64,000 bases of DNA from the NCBI RefSeq assembly GCF_002975205.1, contig NZ_PCOC01000002.1:2111501-2175500 (forward strand), read 5' to 3'. Positions 16,965 through 24,991 of the stretch are shown piece by piece. How positions within the stretch are numbered: the stretch's first letter is position 1; every line of letters starts with the position of its first letter. Source of the DNA: Ochrobactrum vermis (GTDB lineage Bacteria > Pseudomonadota > Alphaproteobacteria > Rhizobiales > Rhizobiaceae). The notes below the pieces were generated by a model. The model ran no database searches, was not told the DNA's origin, and saw only the letters and a list, made by a program, of their open reading frames with translations. The position numbers and the translations under genes were made by a program.

Positions 16965-17684
16965 TCATTCAAAACCCTGCTCTTTCATCCAGAGCCTGCC
17001 GCCTTCGGACACCGCGTCGTAAACGGCGCCACCGAGGGCGGCACCGATATCCGTATGCAAACCTGCATATGATGCTACCTCTCCTGTCTGCCCGTGGGGA
17101 GCTGAGACGGCGATGCAATCCGTTCCGGTCCCGGTTGCGGCTCTGCCGCCAATTGTGAGGCCAAGTTCGATAATGGCAGCGGTGCGAGCCTCGGCAGCAA
17201 TCGACATTGCCTCTATATGGGCTGCAACCGACAAGGGCCTATCGATGTGAGCCAGAAGATTGATGGTCCCGGCTGGCATCTTCATCTGCGAGAGCTCACC
17301 CACCCTCCCCGCATTCGACAGGCCGACGGTAGCAAGACAGGCAGCATGTGCTTCGCCGGAGCGCCGCGTTGCGACATGGTGCTTTTGTACGCTGCGCGAT
17401 GTCATCATCTGCACCGCTTCGCTATAACCGGCTTCCGTCAGTCTTTCCTGCAACAAAACTGCCGGATCAACGTCAAGCGTCAGATCATCATTGCGCACTT
17501 CCAGCCAGGCGACGGAACGCGCCGAGACGAAACCCGGACGCGTCAGTGACCAGCTCAGAATATTATGCTGGTGCGGAAATTCAGCCGCAAGCACCCGGCC
17601 GGAACAATGGATCGTGAAAGGCAGCATCAGCGATCTATCGCAGATCGGCGCAGAAATCGCGACCAGCGCCTTCAAGCCATCCAC
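16965..17684 (-). CDS. cbiZ: Adenosylcobinamide amidohydrolase CbiZ
   Basis: A 239-residue member of the CbiZ family, which cleaves the aminopropanol side chain from adenosylcobinamide to give adenosylcobyric acid for B12 salvage. The family core is very clear: TVGLSNAGRVGE (~residues 118-129), GTINLLAHIDRPLSVAAHIE, AAEARTAAIIELGL and ATGTGTDCIAVSAPHG (~residues 184-199), ending YAGLHTDIGAALGGAVYDAV. The start is a GTG at 17684, opening VDGLKALVAI; no strong ribosome site is visible, so the exact start is uncertain. No other cobalamin gene or cobalamin riboswitch was recognised nearby. It stands alone on the minus strand. Confidence 0.9.
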   Translation of the reverse strand: MDGLKALVAISAPICDRSLMLPFTIHCSGRVLAAEFPHQHNILSWSLTRPGFVSARSVAWLEVRNDDLTLDVDPAVLLQERLTEAGYSEAVQMMTSRSVQKHHVATRRSGEAHAACLATVGLSNAGRVGELSQMKMPAGTINLLAHIDRPLSVAAHIEAMSIAAEARTAAIIELGLTIGGRAATGTGTDCIAVSAPHGQTGEVASYAGLHTDIGAALGGAVYDAVSEGGRLWMKEQGFE

Positions 17685-17816
17685 AGAACTGCCGGTTGAC
17701 GCGGCAATAAAGCACGGCTTCGTGACTTGGCCACAGTTTCACAAGAAGATATTCATCTCGGAACATTGTTTCGCGTGTCACGGAAACTGACAAGCGGTTT
17801 TACTCTGGATTGCGCC

Positions 17817-17993
17817 ATGATCAACGATCTCACCGATGAGATATTCTGGATATTCACCATCGGGTGCTGCATTCTCTTCATCATGCGCCTTCTTTCGCCA
17901 CCCCCGCGCCATAAGGCCGATCAGGCGCAAGACATCAATACACTGCGTCCTCGCCGCCGTTCGCGCCGCCGCCGGTTTCAGGCACTGGACTGA
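17817..17993 (+). CDS. Small hypothetical membrane protein
   Basis: A possible 58-residue protein with one hydrophobic segment (IFWIFTIGCCILFIMRLL, residues ~9-26) followed by a strongly basic tail (RPRRRSRRRRFQALD). It resembles single-span inner-membrane small proteins. The ribosome site is weak and the family is not recognised, so it may be chance. Confidence 0.35.
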   Translation: MINDLTDEIFWIFTIGCCILFIMRLLSPPPRHKADQAQDINTLRPRRRSRRRRFQALD

Positions 17994-18000
17994 GTTCGGA

Positions 18001-18092
18001 ACGGCGCTCCAAAAATATATCCTCGATAGCGCCGACAAAGCTATGTACAGTGCCAAATCCAAGGGCAAGAAATGGGGCAGCGGCTCTGGGAT
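18001..18092 (+). pseudogene. GGDEF-domain (diguanylate cyclase) C-terminal remnant
   Basis: A ~30-codon open stretch encodes YILDSADKAMYSAKSKGKK (frame with codons at 18016-18072), the characteristic last helix of GGDEF domains (consensus ADxAxYxAKxxGRN). Nothing upstream in the same frame matches the GGEEF active site, so only the tail remains. It ends where the Bru-RS-like copy A2 begins at 18093. Confidence 0.6.
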
Positions 18093-18196
18093 TAGAGCGC
18101 GTTTCGATCTGATAGGATCAGATCGGCGCTCTAACTTCCTCTATTTCAAGCATAATCTTATCGATCCTCGTTTCACTCCGGTCGGATTATGCTCTA
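18093..18196. repeat. Bru-RS-like palindromic element, copy A2
   Basis: A 104-bp copy running TAGAGCGCG to TTATGCTCTA, with inner palindrome TCTGATAGGATCAGA. Its last three bases (18194-18196, read on the minus strand as TAG) are the stop codon of the cupin gene. Its left end abuts the GGDEF remnant. Confidence 0.75.
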
Positions 18197-18868
18197 ATCT
18201 GCCGTGCGGATGACCCAGAATTTTTCCAGATCGCTTGGATTGTCCCATGCTGCCACAGCACCGGGGCGAACAAGGAAAATATCGCCCGCAACGAATGTCG
18301 CGCTTCCCTCAACGGGATTGGAGAGCGTGACTTCGCCCTTGCGCAACATCATCAATTCCGAAAACGAATAGGTGATCGGATGGCGCGCATAGGGGGTGGT
18401 GGCCCAGGTGCCCCACGAGAGCAAGTCCTCGCTCTGGAATTCGTGACGGGCGGTTTGCGGCGCAGGCGTGGTCAGGAGCGCTGCATTGGGTGCGCCGCCA
18501 GACGACATCGGGTACTCAAGATCGAGTTTGGCCGGGAATAGCTGCGGATTGTCCTGATGCAGAACAAGGATGATGCAATCCGCCGATTTTGCATCCCACG
18601 AAAATACGCCTGCCGGGAGGTTGGCCACCTCGCCCTTGGTCAGCCTAATCTCGGTGCCGTTGTTGTCGCGGATCGTTAAAGCACCATCGCGGAGCATTAT
18701 GATGGATGAGAAGCGGCTTTCCGCGTCTTTTCCGTTCCCCGAAAGGATGGCGCGGCCGAAGCCAAAATGTTCGGTCGCTTGTTCGTTCAGGCCGATCGTT
18801 TGAAAGGCCGTTTTCAGGTCCGAGGCGCAAGAAGGTGCGGTGCCCAGGTTGATTACGTTTTTCAGCAC
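18194..18868 (-). CDS. Double-cupin domain protein
   Basis: A 224-residue protein with two cupin halves. Half 1 spans ~residues 30-110 (GRAILSGNGKDAESRFSSII, then TIRDNNGTEIRLTKGEVANLP); half 2 spans ~140-222 (YSFSELMMLRKGEVTLSN, then FVAGDIFLVRPGAVAAWDN). The second half ends with the pattern of small (S)-ureidoglycine or ectoine-type cupins, without an obvious full metal-binding His set, so it may be a binding or isomerase-type protein. It follows the FAD oxidoreductase gene by 24 bp in the same operon. The stop codon lies in a repeat element. Exact function unknown. Confidence 0.82.
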   Translation of the reverse strand: MLKNVINLGTAPSCASDLKTAFQTIGLNEQATEHFGFGRAILSGNGKDAESRFSSIIMLRDGALTIRDNNGTEIRLTKGEVANLPAGVFSWDAKSADCIILVLHQDNPQLFPAKLDLEYPMSSGGAPNAALLTTPAPQTARHEFQSEDLLSWGTWATTPYARHPITYSFSELMMLRKGEVTLSNPVEGSATFVAGDIFLVRPGAVAAWDNPSDLEKFWVIRTAD

Positions 18869-18892
18869 GTTGGATTCTTTCTGTATGGGGAA

Positions 18893-20194
18893 TTATTTGG
18901 ATGCGAAGCCAAGGCTGTCCTTGATCCAGTACCAGCGGATGCCAAGATCCATCACCGGCTTGCGGATGGCATGCCAGGCAAGCCGCGGAATCTTGGTGGT
19001 CGGATAAACCATGGGGCGACCTTCGGCGATGTATTCCGCATACATCTTGCCGAAGGCAGTCGCCATGGCCACGCCCCGGCCATTATAGCCAAGCATGACA
19101 TGCAAGCCTTGGGCCGGATTGTGCAGGTGAGGCAGACCGTCCATGGTCAGCGCCACATGGCCGGACCAGTGATAATCGATGCCGATACCGTCCAGTTGCG
19201 GAAACAGTCTGACCATTCCAGCCTTGAGCGCGTCCATCAGGGCTTTCTTCTCAGTCATCCCGACCGCGCCGCGTCCGCCGATGAGAAAACGGCCGTCTTC
19301 AGATTGGCGCATGTAGAAAGCGATCTTGCGTGTTTCGGACAGGACCACACCGCCCGGCATGACCTCGCGACGCTGCTTTTCCGAAAGCGGTTCGGTCGCG
19401 ATCAGCATGCTTTGCACAGGAAGAATGCTCTGAGCGAGCCCCGGCACAAGATTGCCTGTATAGGCATTGGTCGCGACAAGCGCTTCACGCGCGCGAACCG
19501 TCCCGTTTGCGGTCTTTGCGATCCAGTCGCCGTTTTCCTGCGTCAGAGAGGTGACGGGGGAATCTTCAAAAATCTGAACACCGCGCGCCGTGGCAGCGCG
19601 TGCAAGCCCGCGCGCATAGTCCAGCGGTTGCAGGGCGCCAGCACGCGGATCGCGCCACCCGCCGAAATAGCGGTCTGTGCCGGAAAGCGCGGCAACCTGC
19701 GCACGGTCCAGAATCTCGACCTCGACGCCTTGCGCCTGCCATTGCCGCGCACGTTTATGGACGGCAGCAGTCGCAAGCTGGGAATGCGCGGCCTGAATCC
19801 AGCCGGTACGAACGGGTGCACATTTGATGTCATGTTCCCGTATAAGATCAAAAACGAGATCGCCCACGCCGCCGACGAGATCGATCATACGCCTGCCGTG
19901 TTCTGGCCCAAAGGTTGCCAGAAGGTCTTCGGGATCGTGTTTCAGCCCCGGAATCACCTGTCCGCCATTGCGTCCCGATGCACCGAAGCCGACATGGCGC
20001 GCTTCAAGGACCACCACCGTCTTTCCGCGTTCAGCAAGGAACAATGCGCTTGAAAGACCTGTAAAACCGCCGCCGACTATAACGACATCCGCCTCATGCA
20101 CGCCGTTCAGTCCGGGGTGGTTCGGCTTGGCCTCGCCAGTTTCGTTCCACCATAATGAGCGCGAGAAGCTCTCTGGGCTGCTTGCCATTTTCAT
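18893..20194 (-). CDS. FAD-dependent amine oxidoreductase (DAO family, PuuB-like)
   Basis: A 433-residue flavoenzyme of the DAO family close to gamma-glutamylputrescine oxidase. The FAD-binding dinucleotide motif is ADVVIVGGGFTGLSSALFLA (~residues 35-54), followed by VVVLEARHVGFGASGRNGGQ (~70-89), the typical PuuB-type segment; the C-terminal FAD site is GLHVMLGYNGRGVAMAT. It would oxidise an amine with release of ammonia and peroxide. It forms an operon with the cupin protein. The XRE-cupin regulator next door is of the PuuR type, supporting polyamine or related amine catabolism. The ATG at 20194 precedes MASSPESFSRSLWWNETG; the inner ATG two codons later is also possible. Confidence 0.9.
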   Translation of the reverse strand: MKMASSPESFSRSLWWNETGEAKPNHPGLNGVHEADVVIVGGGFTGLSSALFLAERGKTVVVLEARHVGFGASGRNGGQVIPGLKHDPEDLLATFGPEHGRRMIDLVGGVGDLVFDLIREHDIKCAPVRTGWIQAAHSQLATAAVHKRARQWQAQGVEVEILDRAQVAALSGTDRYFGGWRDPRAGALQPLDYARGLARAATARGVQIFEDSPVTSLTQENGDWIAKTANGTVRAREALVATNAYTGNLVPGLAQSILPVQSMLIATEPLSEKQRREVMPGGVVLSETRKIAFYMRQSEDGRFLIGGRGAVGMTEKKALMDALKAGMVRLFPQLDGIGIDYHWSGHVALTMDGLPHLHNPAQGLHVMLGYNGRGVAMATAFGKMYAEYIAEGRPMVYPTTKIPRLAWHAIRKPVMDLGIRWYWIKDSLGFASK

Positions 20195-20210
20195 TTTTCT
20201 CCAGCGTATC

Positions 20211-20315
20211 TAGAGCATTTCCTGCTTTTCCTGAATCATTGGAAATGCTCTATCTTCTTGCTTTTGCGCGCATCTTGTTCCGAAAACTGTTTCATATTTT
20301 TCGGAATGCGCTCTA
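20211..20315. repeat. Palindromic intergenic repeat R3
   Basis: A ~105-bp composite element with a perfect 12-bp hairpin (TAGAGCATTTCC at 20211-20222 with 20241-20252) and a second hairpin of TTCCGAAAA/TTTTCGGAA around 20278-20306. It ends GCTCTA, and its final TA is also the first TA of copy A3, so the two elements are fused in tandem. Confidence 0.65.
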
Positions 20316-20417
20316 GAGCGCGTTTCGATCTGATTGGATCAGATCGGCGCTCTAACATCTTCTATTTCAAACATAATCTTGATCGTCCTCGTTTCACTCC
20401 GGTCGGATTATGCTCTA
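20314..20417. repeat. Bru-RS-like palindromic element, copy A3
   Basis: A 104-bp copy with the same ends and inner palindrome (TCTGATTGGATCAGA) as A2. It lies between the FAD oxidoreductase start region and the end of the XRE-cupin regulator, directly joined to R3. Confidence 0.75.
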
Positions 20418-20435
20418 ATCGGCTCGCCAGGCGGT

Positions 20436-21053
20436 TCACTCGGGTTTGTTCACCCAGAGCACAAAAGCTTCGGCTTCACCGTTATTGAAGAACCTGTGGC
20501 GGGTCGTTGAAGGCAGTGCAAACCCGTCCCCTGCCGAAAGCAGGTACTGGGCGTCTTCAATCTGCAGTGTGAAGCTGCCCGAAATCACATAGCCCAGCTC
20601 CTCGCCTGAATGCGTGTAGCATTCCTCACCGGAGCTGCCGCCCGGGATGATCCGCACCGCAAAGGATTTCATGGTCTCGATAAGTTCGGGCGAAGCGCGG
20701 TGCTTGATGACACCACCAGCGTTCAGCACTTCCGGCTGCTCGCCCCCACGCAGCACATAGGGATTGGCGCGGGCAGCCGCCGCAAAGCCCTGCGGATCGA
20801 TGAGCTGCGCCGGGCTCATCGAAAGCACTTCGGCAATCGTGTAGAGAGTGCGCACCGTCGGCGACACGAGGCCGCGCTCGATTTGCGAGAGCGCCCCTGT
20901 CGACAGGCCGGAAACTTCCGACAGATAACCGAGAGTAAGACCCAGCGCCTGCCTTCGCATGCGGATGCGCGCACCGACATCCCCCGAGTCGTTGGGTGCA
21001 GGTTCGCTGGCCGGGGCGATCGGGGATATTTCTGCCTTGTTCACTTTTGGCAT
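20436..21053 (-). CDS. XRE-cupin transcriptional regulator, PuuR-like
   Basis: A 205-residue regulator. Residues ~28-82 form the XRE helix-turn-helix (RMRRQALGLTLGYLSEVSGL, then ALSQIERGLVSPTVRTLYTI); residues ~130-200 form a cupin sensor domain (EECYTHSGEELGYVISGSF, LSAGDGFALPSTTRHRFFN). This is the layout of PuuR and related regulators of polyamine or amino acid catabolism. It is divergent from the FAD oxidoreductase/ABC importer operon that starts at 21187 and sits next to the second oxidoreductase operon, so it probably controls one or both. Repeats R3 and A3 lie downstream of its stop. Confidence 0.9.
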   Translation of the reverse strand: MPKVNKAEISPIAPASEPAPNDSGDVGARIRMRRQALGLTLGYLSEVSGLSTGALSQIERGLVSPTVRTLYTIAEVLSMSPAQLIDPQGFAAAARANPYVLRGGEQPEVLNAGGVIKHRASPELIETMKSFAVRIIPGGSSGEECYTHSGEELGYVISGSFTLQIEDAQYLLSAGDGFALPSTTRHRFFNNGEAEAFVLWVNKPE

Positions 21054-21186
21054 CCTTTAGTGGCTCTCGCTACGAACTTGATTGAATCGGGGTTGATTAG
21101 TTTTCACTATTCTGCTTCATATTTGATCAACGTTCAATAAACTAAAAACAAAATCCATCCAAAACATGGAGGGGGACATATCGGAC
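21054..21186. promoter_or_regulatory. Divergent promoter region with TTGAT-type repeats
   Basis: The 133-bp gap between the XRE-cupin gene and the plus-strand operon contains repeated TTGAT words (near 21079, 21092 and 21123) including the palindrome TTGATCAA at 21123-21130. This is a plausible operator for the XRE regulator; assignment is by position only. Confidence 0.25.
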
Positions 21187-22512
21187 ATGGCTCACAAGGA
21201 TACACCTTACTGGTGGGAAGCGGCCCCGCCGCTCAGCGCCGAGAAGAGCTCGGTCGAGCCGAATTGCGATGTTGCTATCGTTGGCGCGGGCTATGCGGGA
21301 CTTTGCGCCGCCCTTCATCTTGCGCGTGCCGGGCGAAAGGTTCAGGTCTTCGAGCGGGAACAACTGGGCTATGGCGCCTCCAGCCGCAACGGCGGCTTTA
21401 CCAGCGGTAATATTCGTCCCGACGACAAGACGCTGATCCGCAAGTTCGGCTTGGAACGCGCCGTCAAGATTGCTGCCGAAGGCCATGAAGCGCGCCGCTT
21501 CATGATCGATTTTCTGGCCGATGAAGGGATCGACGCGGATTTCCAGCTTGTGGGACGTTTCAGCGGTGCGATGACACGCGCCGAATATGACGTCATGGCC
21601 CGAAGCTCCGAAGCCATCCAGCGTGCGACCGGTATCGAATCATATGCTGTGCCCTTGAACGAAGTGCGCCAGCATATCGCGACGGACCTCTATGCGGGCG
21701 GCAGCGTGCGTATGGATATAGGCGGCCTGCATCCGGCGAAGTTCCATGCGGAACTGGTGCGGCTGGCACTTGCCGAAGGTGTGTCGATCCACAGCGAATG
21801 CCGCGTGGAAACTATTGATAACAAAACGGTAATTACCGAACGCGGACGCACTCAGGCACGCGAGGTTCTTGTCTGCACGAACGGTTATACCGACCATTCG
21901 GACCGCTGGTTGCGTCAGCGACTGGTGCCCTTGCGTTCACGAATCATCGCAACCGAGGATCTGGGTGAGGAGCGTGTGCGGGAACTGGTGCCGGGCCTGA
22001 AAATGCTCACCGACACCCGTGCGATGACTTACTATTTCCGTCCCTCGCCGGATGGGCGACGCATTTTGTTCGGCGGTCGCGACGTAACGAACCGCGGCGA
22101 CCCGCATAGTGCCACGCACCGCAACTATACGGAAATGTGCAGAATTTTCCCTCAGCTCGAAGGCGTAGGCATCTCTCATAGCTGGTTCGGCTATGTGGCA
22201 ATGAACCGGGATATGGTTCCCCGCATCTTTCGGCGCGGGGCGGTTCATTACGCAACCGGGTTTTGTGGGTCAGGCGTCGTCTGGGCGCCCTGGCTCGGCC
22301 TCAAGGTCGCGCAGAAGATATTGGGCGTCCCCAACAGCGAAAGCAGTTTTGATTTCCGCCCCCCGCGTTTTGTCCCGACATGGCGCGGAAACGCATGGTT
22401 CATGCCGCTGGTTTTTGCCGACCTCGAACGCAAGGACCGCAAGGTGGAAGCATTGGCATCCGCTGAACGTGCATCGAGAAACGGCTCGGGCTCCCACGGT
22501 GGTCGAAAATGA
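21187..22512 (+). CDS. FAD-dependent oxidoreductase (DAO family)
   Basis: A 441-residue flavoenzyme, second PuuB-like protein of the region. The N-terminus carries DVAIVGAGYAGLCAALHLAR (~residues 28-47) and QLGYGASSRNGGFTSGNIRP (~66-85); the C-terminal FAD site is VHYATGFCGSGVVWAPWLG. It resembles the other oxidoreductase at 18893 in plan but has a distinct TSGN substrate loop. The ATG at 21187 was chosen because GGAGGGGG lies ~11 bases upstream; the ATG at 21166 overlaps that site. It leads an operon with an amino-acid-type ABC importer and a hydroxyacid dehydrogenase, so the imported compound is probably its substrate, for example a secondary amino acid or opine-like amine. Confidence 0.9.
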   Translation: MAHKDTPYWWEAAPPLSAEKSSVEPNCDVAIVGAGYAGLCAALHLARAGRKVQVFEREQLGYGASSRNGGFTSGNIRPDDKTLIRKFGLERAVKIAAEGHEARRFMIDFLADEGIDADFQLVGRFSGAMTRAEYDVMARSSEAIQRATGIESYAVPLNEVRQHIATDLYAGGSVRMDIGGLHPAKFHAELVRLALAEGVSIHSECRVETIDNKTVITERGRTQAREVLVCTNGYTDHSDRWLRQRLVPLRSRIIATEDLGEERVRELVPGLKMLTDTRAMTYYFRPSPDGRRILFGGRDVTNRGDPHSATHRNYTEMCRIFPQLEGVGISHSWFGYVAMNRDMVPRIFRRGAVHYATGFCGSGVVWAPWLGLKVAQKILGVPNSESSFDFRPPRFVPTWRGNAWFMPLVFADLERKDRKVEALASAERASRNGSGSHGGRK

Positions 22513-22622
22513 GAAACACCGACATGAACACCGGCTACTACAAATTTCACTTTAACGAACGCGGTTTCATAGCCAGCGTTACGAACAACAAGCTTATCGC
22601 TGCATTTAGGAAGGAGAATGTC

Positions 22623-23375
22623 ATGCGTCTCAAGAAAATTTTCGGCCTGGCGGCCATAGCGGCCATAATAGCAGGCGCGATGCCCGCTTCGGCTCAAGAG
22701 GTTGTCAAGGTGGGCTCGTCGCCCACCGGTCTGCCGTTCACTTTTATGAATACACAAACCAAGGCGATGGACGGCGTATTGATCGATGTGGTCAAGGCGA
22801 TTGAACCCGATATCGGCATCAAGGCGGAATTCGAGGCTGTGCAATTTTCGGCGCTCGTGCCGTCGCTCACCTCAAGCAAGATCGATATGATCGCGTCGGC
22901 CATGTTCATCACCGAGGAACGTGCAAAAGTCGTGGACTTTTCCAATCCGGTCTATGGCTATGGCGAAGGTGTCTTCGTACCGGTTTCCGACGATACCGCC
23001 TACAAGACCTACGCGGATCTCAAAGGCAAGACCGTCGGCGTGCAGGTGGGAACCACCTTTGTCGATCTCTTCAAGAAAAGCGGTCTGTTCAGCGATGTAA
23101 AGGTCTATAAGGGCATTCCCGACATCATCGCTGATGTGAATGCCGGACGCATCGACGCCGGTTTCGGGGATGGCCCGATGGCTGCCTATTATCTTAAACA
23201 GGGCCAGTTCCCGAAGGTGAAGATGGTCGAGAGCTACGAAGCTTCGGCTGGCGGCGAATTCGGTATTGCCCTGCGCAAGGGCGATGAACGCATGCCCAAG
23301 ATCAATGCGGCTATCGCCCGCATCAAGTCGGACGGCACGCTCCAGAAAATTCTCGCAAAATACGGACTGAAATAA
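22623..23375 (+). CDS. Amino-acid-type ABC substrate-binding protein (family 3)
   Basis: A 250-residue periplasmic binding protein of the polar amino acid family. A Sec signal peptide covers residues 1-24 (KKIFGLAAIAAIIAGAMPASA). The mature part has the family pattern VVKVGSSPTGLPFTFMN and DMIASAMFITEERAKVVDFS, and a second lobe with KTVGVQVGTTFVDLF. The ATG at 22623 has AAGGAG a few bases upstream. It serves the permease and ATPase that follow. The ligand is unknown; opine or other N-substituted amino acid is a guess from the oxidoreductase upstream. Confidence 0.92.
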   Translation: MRLKKIFGLAAIAAIIAGAMPASAQEVVKVGSSPTGLPFTFMNTQTKAMDGVLIDVVKAIEPDIGIKAEFEAVQFSALVPSLTSSKIDMIASAMFITEERAKVVDFSNPVYGYGEGVFVPVSDDTAYKTYADLKGKTVGVQVGTTFVDLFKKSGLFSDVKVYKGIPDIIADVNAGRIDAGFGDGPMAAYYLKQGQFPKVKMVESYEASAGGEFGIALRKGDERMPKINAAIARIKSDGTLQKILAKYGLK

Positions 23376-23545
23376 TTCCGATGCGAGCGCGGGGATTGCT
23401 CCTCGTGCTCGAGATTTCTGGTGTGCTCCACGCGCGCATCCATGCAGAAGCCTTTCATGCTTTTCGGGTGCGCGCGCAACGGGGCCAGCCGGCCGCAGGG
23501 CCTAATTCCCCGTTCGATCGCCGCCAAAAAACAGAGTTATAGCCA

Positions 23546-24208
23546 ATGCAAAATTTTCTCACGGACATTAGCGAGTTCTTCCCGGTTCTGCTGGAAGGCG
23601 TGAAGTACACGCTTCTCGTGACCCTGGGTTCTCTTGTCCTGTCGACCCTTCTGGGGCTTGTCTGGGCGCTGATGCGGGTGTCGGGAATCCGCTGGCTGTC
23701 GGCCATCGCCGCAACTGTCGTCAATGTGATCCGCGGCATCCCCATTCTGGTGCAGCTGTTCTATATCTATTTCGTTCTACCGGAATTCGGCATTTCACTT
23801 TCCGCCCTTCAGGCTGGTATCATCGGCCTCGGCATTGCCTACTCGGCTTATCAGGCGGAAAATTTCCGCGCTGGTATCGAAGCCATCGACCATGGGCAGA
23901 CGGAAGCCGCGCAATCCATCGGCATGGGCTGGTTCATGACAATGCGTCGCGTGATCCTGCCGCAAGCCGTTCGTGTGATCCTGCCGCCATACGGCAACAT
24001 CATGGTCATGCTTTTGAAGGACAGCTCGCAGGCATCGGCCATCACCGTCGCTGAACTGACCCTGCAAGGCCAGTTGCTCGCCTCCTCGACCTTCAAGAAC
24101 ATGAGCGTCTATACGCTGGTTGCCATGTTCTATCTCTGCCTGAGCCTTCCCCTGATGATGGCTGTCGGGCGCCTCGAAAAGCACTTTGGTAAAAGAAACG
24201 GACATTGA
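23546..24208 (+). CDS. Amino-acid-type ABC transporter permease
   Basis: A 220-residue HisM/HisQ-type inner-membrane permease with about five hydrophobic segments. The N-terminal part ([19 protein letters not shown]) and the EAA loop [20 protein letters not shown] (~residues 121-140) are typical of the family. It follows the binding protein after a 170-bp gap, in which I see no gene, and its stop overlaps the upstream region of the ATPase gene. Only one permease is present, so the channel is probably a homodimer. Confidence 0.92.
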   Translation: MQNFLTDISEFFPVLLEGVKYTLLVTLGSLVLSTLLGLVWALMRVSGIRWLSAIAATVVNVIRGIPILVQLFYIYFVLPEFGISLSALQAGIIGLGIAYSAYQAENFRAGIEAIDHGQTEAAQSIGMGWFMTMRRVILPQAVRVILPPYGNIMVMLLKDSSQASAITVAELTLQGQLLASSTFKNMSVYTLVAMFYLCLSLPLMMAVGRLEKHFGKRNGH

Positions 24209-24210
24209 TC

Positions 24211-24945
24211 ATGGCGATGATTGAATTACAAAACGTCACCAAATCCTATGGTCCGCTTCAAGTACTCAAGGGCATCAGTGCCGAGGTGCAAAAGGGTGAA
24301 GTCGTCTGCCTGATCGGGCCTTCAGGTTCGGGAAAATCCACGATGCTGCGCTGCCTGAACGGGCTGGAAACCTATCAGGGTGGCGATATTCTGATCGATG
24401 GCCAGCGGGTCGACGCGCAGGATCGCTCAATCCGCGATATTCGCACGCGGATGGCGATGGTTTTCCAGCGGTTCAACCTGTTTCCACACCGGACTGCGCT
24501 TGAGAATGTCATCGAAGGGCCAGTGTATGTCAAAGGCGAAAAGCCTGCTGAAGCGCGCAAATATGGCGAACATCTGCTTCAGCGCGTCGGTTTGGGAGAT
24601 CGGGCCAACCATTATCCGGGCCAGCTTTCCGGCGGCCAGATGCAGCGCGTTGCAATTGCTCGCGCCCTTGCGATGCGACCGCAGGCAATCCTGTTCGATG
24701 AGCCGACATCCGCGCTCGATCCAGAGCTGGTGGGCGATGTGCTCGATGTCATGCGCAGTCTCGCTGACGAAGGGCTCACCATGCTGGTCGTGACGCATGA
24801 AATGGGCTTTGCCCGCGATGTAGCGGACCGTGTGCTTTTCCTCGATGGCGGCGTGATCGTTGAGCAGGGTAAAGCAAAGGAAGTGCTCGGTGCACCGCAG
24901 CATCCGCGTACCCAGGATTTCCTGCGACGCGTTCTCAATCACTGA
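24211..24945 (+). CDS. Amino-acid-type ABC transporter ATPase
   Basis: A 244-residue GlnQ/HisP-type ATPase. Walker A is [10 protein letters not shown] (~residue 34), Q-loop [12 protein letters not shown], signature [17 protein letters not shown], Walker [15 protein letters not shown] and H-loop VVTHEMGFA. The ATG at 24211 was taken; a second ATG follows two codons later. It starts 2 bp after the permease stop, so both are made from one transcript. Confidence 0.93.
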   Translation: MAMIELQNVTKSYGPLQVLKGISAEVQKGEVVCLIGPSGSGKSTMLRCLNGLETYQGGDILIDGQRVDAQDRSIRDIRTRMAMVFQRFNLFPHRTALENVIEGPVYVKGEKPAEARKYGEHLLQRVGLGDRANHYPGQLSGGQMQRVAIARALAMRPQAILFDEPTSALDPELVGDVLDVMRSLADEGLTMLVVTHEMGFARDVADRVLFLDGGVIVEQGKAKEVLGAPQHPRTQDFLRRVLNH

Positions 24946-24991
24946 TCCATATTTTTGTAGGACACGCGCGGCGTGTCTTACAGGGGGTGTC

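Noticed and set aside
18767..20053. A 428-codon plus-strand open frame
   Set aside because: Antisense to the FAD oxidoreductase, which has a clear dinucleotide-binding motif.
23376..23545. A gene in the gap between the binding protein and permease
   Set aside because: No frame with a ribosome site or family features was seen; the gap is probably an untranslated or attenuating stretch.
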